Shown: piece after piece, positions 59,232 to 64,000 of the stretch | Layout: the number at the start of each line of letters is the position of its first letter | How positions within the stretch are numbered: position 1 is the stretch's first letter | Translations under genes and position numbers: made by a program | NCBI GenBank assembly: GCA_037074705.1 | Contig: CM073593.1 | Span: forward strand, 57,541,501-57,605,500 | Length of the DNA: 64,000 nucleotides | From: Zhengitettix transpicula | Taxonomy: Eukaryota > Arthropoda > Insecta > Orthoptera > Tetrigidae | Direction of reading: 5' to 3' | Notes under the pieces: model-generated | What the model was told of the DNA's origin: nothing | Database searches by the model: none | What the model saw: the letters and a program-made list of their open reading frames with translations, nothing else

Positions 59232-59749
59232 TTTTTTTAGGGTAACAGGCTACATGAGGGTAATCCACATGGTGGCAACTCCCCTTTAATAGCATAGGAA
59301 GGAATCTAAAAGGTAGGATGTGGAAAGGTAGAGGAAGGTAGCCAAGGGTTAACTAGGGCCCCCGGACTATGGTTTAAGGATCCTACCCGGCAATTCGCCT
59401 AAAAGTGATGCAGGAAAAACCCTAGAAAAACCTGCATCAGGTAGGTAGGGCATTTGGTACTTGTCCCACGCCCTTCCGATGGCGGGAGATGGGTTAGCTG
59501 TGGGGTCGCAGCTTTCCCCCCTCCGTGCCTTGACCAGTTTAGGAGGCAGCTGGCCGACTATTCCAATAGGAATAGCGGACAACTCTTACCGTATGCCCAA
59601 TGCCTGCGACCCCAGAACATACACCTCCAAAAACAGGTCAAGATGCCTCGGCATGTGGGAACTTTAGTTCAAAAAACCAGAGAGATGTGAAGGCATCCCC
59701 AAAGGTAGCCTCCGCCAGAGCTCTCTGGGAAGGTTCACCCTTTAATCAT
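59232..59749 (-). mobile_element. SINE-A copy 7, alternative 5' module, 11-bp TSD
   Basis: The minus copy ends (5') with the CCAGAGCTCTCTGGGAAGG module seen otherwise only in copy 2, without the terminal hairpin. ACCTACCTCAT (59221-59231) and ACATACCTCAT (59750-59760) form a one-mismatch 11-bp target duplication. Confidence 0.9.
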
Positions 59750-59767
59750 ACATACCTCATCTCTACA

Positions 59768-59804
59768 CCTGAAGAAAGTAACTAAGTTTGCAGAAACGAC
59801 TGCG
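59768..59804 (+). other. Hammerhead-like motif, intact core
   Basis: CCTGAAGAAAGTAACTAAG then TTTGCAGAAACGACTGCG. CTGAAGA and GAAAC are both intact, but stem II retains only AAC/GTT. It lies 8 bp beyond the 5' target duplication of SINE-A copy 7. Likely a Penelope-like remnant, inactive. Confidence 0.4.
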
Positions 59805-59809
59805 CCGGT

Positions 59810-62087
59810 GGGCGTCACTTTGACAACGTAACGATTCTTTGTTGCATTCAAGGTCACTCGATCATTTCCTTGTAGCGGCTTCTGCGAATCTACTTAAAAA
59901 CGAGGATGGGGATATCGCGAGTGATTCCCCGAGATTCCCAGATCTCATGCGTCAGGTTCACTGATTATAATGTAAATCGTTTAACATTTCCTCGGAAGAG
60001 ATACAATTACACGGTGGCATATATAATCAGGAAAGTAAACTATGGACGTACTGGAGGTGAATGATATGTGGTTGCAATTACCTGGGAATGAAGACAATTA
60101 CAAAAAAGTCAAGATTACTTGGAACGATGTTGAAAGGAATCGAAATACACAGTGTTGGGTCAATCCATGTCATATCAAATTTTGTATAAATTTAAAAAAA
60201 TCATATCCCGTTAAAATGTAATTACGTTACAAGAAAACTTGATTGTTTCTATAGTTTGCAAATGATTGACCAACGTATTTTATCCTCTAGCGGAATTATT
60301 TACTGATGATGACGCGGTATGCGATAAAAGAAGCACGTAACATTCTAGTAAAATTTGAATTAAATTAAAAAATTAACTGTATATAAAGAGTGAAGTAATT
60401 GTGTAAAACTGAAGTAAAAGTGTACTATCTACAGAATAAGGAGACGAGAAAACTAACGCAGCAGGAATTTGTAAATAATTGACTTTCAATGAAACTATAA
60501 ATTCCGTGTTTGGTGCAAATTAATTATTTTAACGGATTTATTCTTCTTCTTCTAGAGAAAGAACAACATATACAAATACAGCAAATATTAAAAAAGGAAA
60601 CACGAATACGAAAAATAATACATAACGGGAAATACAAGAACATATAATAGAAAACGGTCAATGTGTAAATGAGAAAAAAAATTAGGTAAGCTTCTCAAAA
60701 AATGTAAAAATAATTCGATGGTGCAATCGAAAAATTTATTTTTACTATACATTATTACTTCAATTAGCAAGAAATCGTAAATAATTTAATTTCAATAATA
60801 TTAACAATTCCTTGTTTTGTAAAAGGAGAAGATTAATGATTTCTCTATTTAACGGTTTTATTAATATTCTTCTGAGACATAATAACATGTATAATAAAAG
60901 TGAAAAAGTATACAACACATAAATTAATATAAGAAACACTATATATGTAAGAAAATACAAGACTAAAAAGACATATAAGCAAAATAAAAACTGATCAAAT
61001 GAGAGAAACGAAGTAAAAATACATAAATGAGCAGAAAAACAATAAGACAAAACAAAAATTCATTTCCGCTGTACGTTATTACTTTGCTACGGATGAAACC
61101 GAATCATATTCGGGAACGGTCCGAATGTTACAGAAAAGTGCTGGGAACTCGTAAGATAAGAAAAACGATTTTGATCAATTGACGGAAGGTTTTCACCTAG
61201 AGAAATTTGACAGTGAGGATATGTGAGTAAGCAGGTTCTCGTCCATCAACTAAGAATTTGCTTTTATCAAATGTCGTTTTTCAACGACTGAAAGGGTCAA
61301 TGGATGGAAAATAAAAAAAGTATGTCATCTCATGGCAACATGTGTAGAAAAAAATGTATTTCTTTCTATTATGTATTTCTATTAATTAAACATGTTTTTT
61401 TTACGTACTGCAGATGGCCTGTGTGCCGAATAATCACAGAGTTATTGGCAAAGTAATTTTAGGGCTAATATAAAAATGACTAAATTACTTTTATAAATAG
61501 TAAAATAGTCTTTTAAGAACATTACGCAAATAAACAGTATTTTATGAAGGGTAATAAATTATTATAAGCCAATTCAGATCAGTTATAACGCATAATAAGC
61601 GATAAAAACTTATCGAACGAGTCATGTTGAGGAAGGCTGAAGGAAATTGTATGAGAAATAAGTCTTCGACTTGTTCCACTTGTTATGACAAATTGTAATT
61701 GCTCTAGATATGAACGACTACCACAGAAACAAGGAAAATGTTCAGAAAATATCTCATACGTAGAAGGCCGTTTAATTTGTGAAACGGGGACATGAAGAAG
61801 TCTCCATGACAAGTAAAGTATGTATTAAATAGATAGAAAGAAGGATGGGAACGTCGTGTATTCTAAATGGAATTTTTACATGTGAATCGTGATTCAATTT
61901 TTTTCATATATTTTTACTCCAGAAGTAATATAAAGTTATAACTAATTTCGAATGAAATAGTGGTCATTATTGACGTTCAAGCTACACTCACTTCTGTTGC
62001 TTTTAATCTAATTTAATTTTACGTCCTTAATGTAGTAACGATATCCAATAAAACGGAAGAATAACGTAGAAGAAGGTGTATATCTGG
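59810..62087. other. AT-rich non-coding stretch
   Basis: 59810-59960 is somewhat GC-richer. The remainder is AT-rich; 60-96 codon minus frames in 60588-61050 are Phe/Leu/Tyr-rich products of AT-rich DNA with no domain. Confidence 0.45.
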
Positions 62088-62505
62088 TAATCCACATAGT
62101 GGCAACTCCCCTTTAATAGCATAGGAAGGGATTTGAAAGGGAGCGGGGGGGTGCGGAAGGGTAGAGGAAGGAATACAATGGTTAACTATGGCCCCGGGCT
62201 ATGGTTTAAGGACCCTTCCCAGCAATTCGCCTCAAATTGTTGGAGGGAAAATCCTGGAAATGTCTGCATCAGGTAGGAAATTATTGGGTACTTGTCCCAC
62301 AGCTTCAGATGGCGGGAGAGGGGTTTGCTGTGGGGGCGCAGCATGCCCATCTCGGTACATTGACTAATTTAGGAGGCAGGTGGCCGACTATTCCAATAGG
62401 AATAGCGGCAACTCTTACCCTGCGACCCCGGAACATACAAATCTCAAAACACGCCGTGGTGTCTCTGCTTGTGGGAACCTCAGTTCAGAAGACCAGAGAG
62501 AGGAC
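62088..62505 (-). mobile_element. SINE-A copy 8, most diverged
   Basis: The minus copy lacks the poly(T)/CCTGTTGCC end (it starts at GGTAATCCACATAGTGG) and the 5' module. It carries many substitutions and small indels throughout, so it is probably the oldest copy in the window. Confidence 0.82.
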
Positions 62506-62639
62506 ACGCAGCGGGCCAATACATGTTTGTACAAACTTTAACATAAGCCGCATGCGAGGAAGCTTCGTAAATAAATGCTTTTGTCGAGCAGGGAATTACG
62601 TGGGTGTGAAACTGCGGGGCTTTGTTCTGGCGTTGTTGG

Positions 62640-62940
62640 TTTGAAGGTGTTGTGAGGAGCGGAGAAGCCGGGGCACGTGTTAAAGAGTCGCCTTGTCGGT
62701 CCCTTGATTTACAGCAATTGCCACAATGACTGTCTGTGAGGCTCCACGTGCCGCCTTGCAGCTGGGGTCTCTGTAAACACTCGCACTGCGCACACTACAC
62801 GCGTGCACCACAGATGCGTGACTTTAATTTTTTTTTCCAACTTGGCTGTATAGTGTACGTCGTAGAGGAGTTCCACGAATCCAAGACGGACAGAGGAACC
62901 TTCATTCGCGAGTTTTGCATATATTAGATGAAACACTGCA
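62640..62940. other. GC-richer low-repeat island
   Basis: CpG-containing block with TTGATTTACAGCAATTGCC and ACACGCGTGCACC. Short opposing frames, no domain. Candidate regulatory DNA by composition only. Confidence 0.25.
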
Positions 62941-63119
62941 AATGCCAGACTGACAGTTTACGTGCCATGAATTATGTTTATATTCTTCCAGTGTTTAATT
63001 AGCCGGTTAGAAGTAAAGGGTAATGAGTCTGAGAATCAGCAACGCGTGATATAAAAAAAGGGCCATACAACGTTTCCAAATCTGTTTTCAGCTACTTGGA
63101 GGAGAGGCAACATTTCTGC

Positions 63120-63770
63120 TTTTAATTGTCTCATAATGACTTCATTCTCTTCGTAAGACACTATTTAGAAAATTTACCTTCACCGTCGCCCTTAATATAG
63201 CAAATTTTTTTTAAAAAAATTGGTTTTCTTCTTCTTCATATGTGCTGTGAATTGACTCGCTAATCGTTTCTTCACTCCTCGTCTTACCTAGCCACACCTC
63301 GTATTGAGTTTCTTTTTTCCCGTTTAATAAGCGTTATCTGTCTGTGAGGCTTATTATAATTGAATAACCTTTATAAATCACTACTTAGTACATTTAATTT
63401 CACTTTTGGCCTTAAAATACGGGTAGCAAATGTTTAAATTACAAAAAAATATTTTGAGGTTCTTTTTCCTCTTTCATTATGCGTAAGCTGCGTTCTGATT
63501 TGGCTTATAATAATTAAGTTACTTTTATAAACCACTATTTAGTACATTTAACTTCACCGTCGGCCATAATATATCAAGAATTTCAAAAAAATTATGAGTT
63601 TATTTTCTCTTCTATTATGCGTCATTATAATTCTGAATTGGCTTATAACAGTTCAATAACATTTTTAAAAAACTATTGAGTACATTTAACTTCCCTGTCG
63701 ACCTTAATATATCAAATTTTAGAATTTTAAAAAAATTGAGTATATTTTTTCTTAATTATAAAACTAATTG
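63120..63770. repeat. Diverged tandem array, four units of about 137-220 bp
   Basis: The anchor CACTATTTAGTACATTTAAC plus a TTCACCGTCGGCC-like segment recurs at about 63159, 63379, 63533 and 63670. Each is preceded by a TTGGCTTATAA...AATAAC segment, and most units contain a TTCTYTTTCATTATGCGT-like segment. Units vary by indels, giving spacings of 220, 154 and about 137. Mono-oriented tandem satellite-like DNA. Confidence 0.75.
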
Positions 63771-63835
63771 ACTAATTATTTAAATTGAATAATTAAATTA
63801 GCAGACTTTTAATCAGAAATTTTTTTAATATTATA

Positions 63836-63874
63836 ACCGCGACATTTCGTCCTCTATTGGGACCTCTTCAGGCG
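63836..63874 (-). other. Hammerhead-like motif with intact core and stem II
   Basis: The minus strand reads CGCCTGAAGAGGTCCCAATA then GAGGACGAAATGTCGCGGT. The CTGAAGA core, a GTCC/GGAC stem II and GAAA are all present. One extra G follows the core relative to the minimal consensus, and stem III is not obvious. Probably a Penelope-like terminal remnant. Confidence 0.45.
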
Positions 63875-64000
63875 TATGGATGTTACAATTATATAAAAAA
63901 AATCTAACGTGCGAATTTCCCACGCGTTGCGGTCGAAATGAGTTACGAGTGTTTTTCTGACTAAAAATTATATAATTTAATTTATTTTTTCTCTTTATCA

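Noticed and set aside
60588..61050. Phe/Leu/Tyr-rich minus frames that look like membrane proteins
   Set aside because: Composition follows AT-rich DNA; adjacent frames show the same bias; no family motif.
62237..62644. 135-codon plus frame
   Set aside because: Runs antisense through SINE-A copy 8 and out into unique DNA; chance fusion frame.
63060..63100. Another GAAACGTTGTATG string with CTGAAAACAG upstream on the minus strand
   Set aside because: Core is CTGAAAA rather than CTGANGA and stem II does not pair; too degenerate to call hammerhead-like.
1..64000. CRISPR arrays, operons, bacterial promoters
   Set aside because: Nothing of the kind; the window has eukaryotic repeats and no dense coding.

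Overview
This window reads as arthropod, most likely insect, nuclear DNA. It is AT-rich and non-coding nearly throughout. I found no convincing host protein-coding exon, rRNA or intact tRNA gene. No open frame exceeds 191 codons, and the longest frames fall in GC-richer patches or inside repeats. The mix of repeats (tRNA-derived SINEs, jockey-like and CR1/L2-like LINE relics, non-autonomous Helitrons, Penelope-type hammerhead-like motifs) fits a large insect genome. A polyneopteran such as a cockroach or termite is my guess, not something the sequence proves. The window is probably intergenic or a long intron.

The dominant element is an interspersed family I call SINE-A, about 520-570 bp. It has eight copies: 5980-6409 (+), 12004-12569 (+), 14223-14782 (-), 23312-23870 (+), 41695-41909 (-), 55497-56052 (-), 59232-59749 (-) and 62088-62505 (-). 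It has a 5' region of one or two CCTGCGAG/CTCGCAGG hairpins, a GC-rich body and a 3' A-rich tail. Several copies are flanked by target-site duplications, the best being 16 identical bases around the 12 kb copy. This is the signature of LINE-mobilised, non-autonomous retroposition. I see no canonical pol III box B in it.

Other mobile relics: a jockey-like reverse transcriptase C-terminus (26.5-26.9 kb), a CR1/L2-like reverse transcriptase with GVPKGS and FADD motifs (50.5-51.3 kb), a second CR1/L2-like C-terminus on the minus strand (20.0-20.4 kb), Helitron helicase remnants (42.56-42.79 kb and, weaker, 28.3 kb), two non-autonomous Helitrons facing each other tail to tail with clean TC...CTAG ends in A/T sites (53336-53983 and 54624-55202), and three tRNA-like SINE fragments (13.3, 33.9, 51.4 kb).

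A second recurring theme is a CTGANGA-hairpin-GAAAC motif resembling the hammerhead ribozymes of Penelope-like elements. It appears singly (18.55, 19.57, 59.78, 63.85 kb) and inside inverted repeats (38.7, 51.6, 56.1 kb). The 38.7 kb case is an 80-nt inverted repeat with one mismatch.

Between the repeats are GC-richer, low-repeat islands (0.4, 4.7-5.1, 10.8-11.0, 16.0-16.3, 17.4-18.3, 21.6-21.9, 34.7-35.1, 37.3-37.4, 44.3-44.8, 62.6-62.9 kb). Many carry homeodomain-like TAAT cores, and one carries a CTCF-like site. They are candidate regulatory elements, but this needs cross-species alignment. Minisatellite-like tandem arrays lie at 15.2-15.6 and 63.1-63.8 kb.
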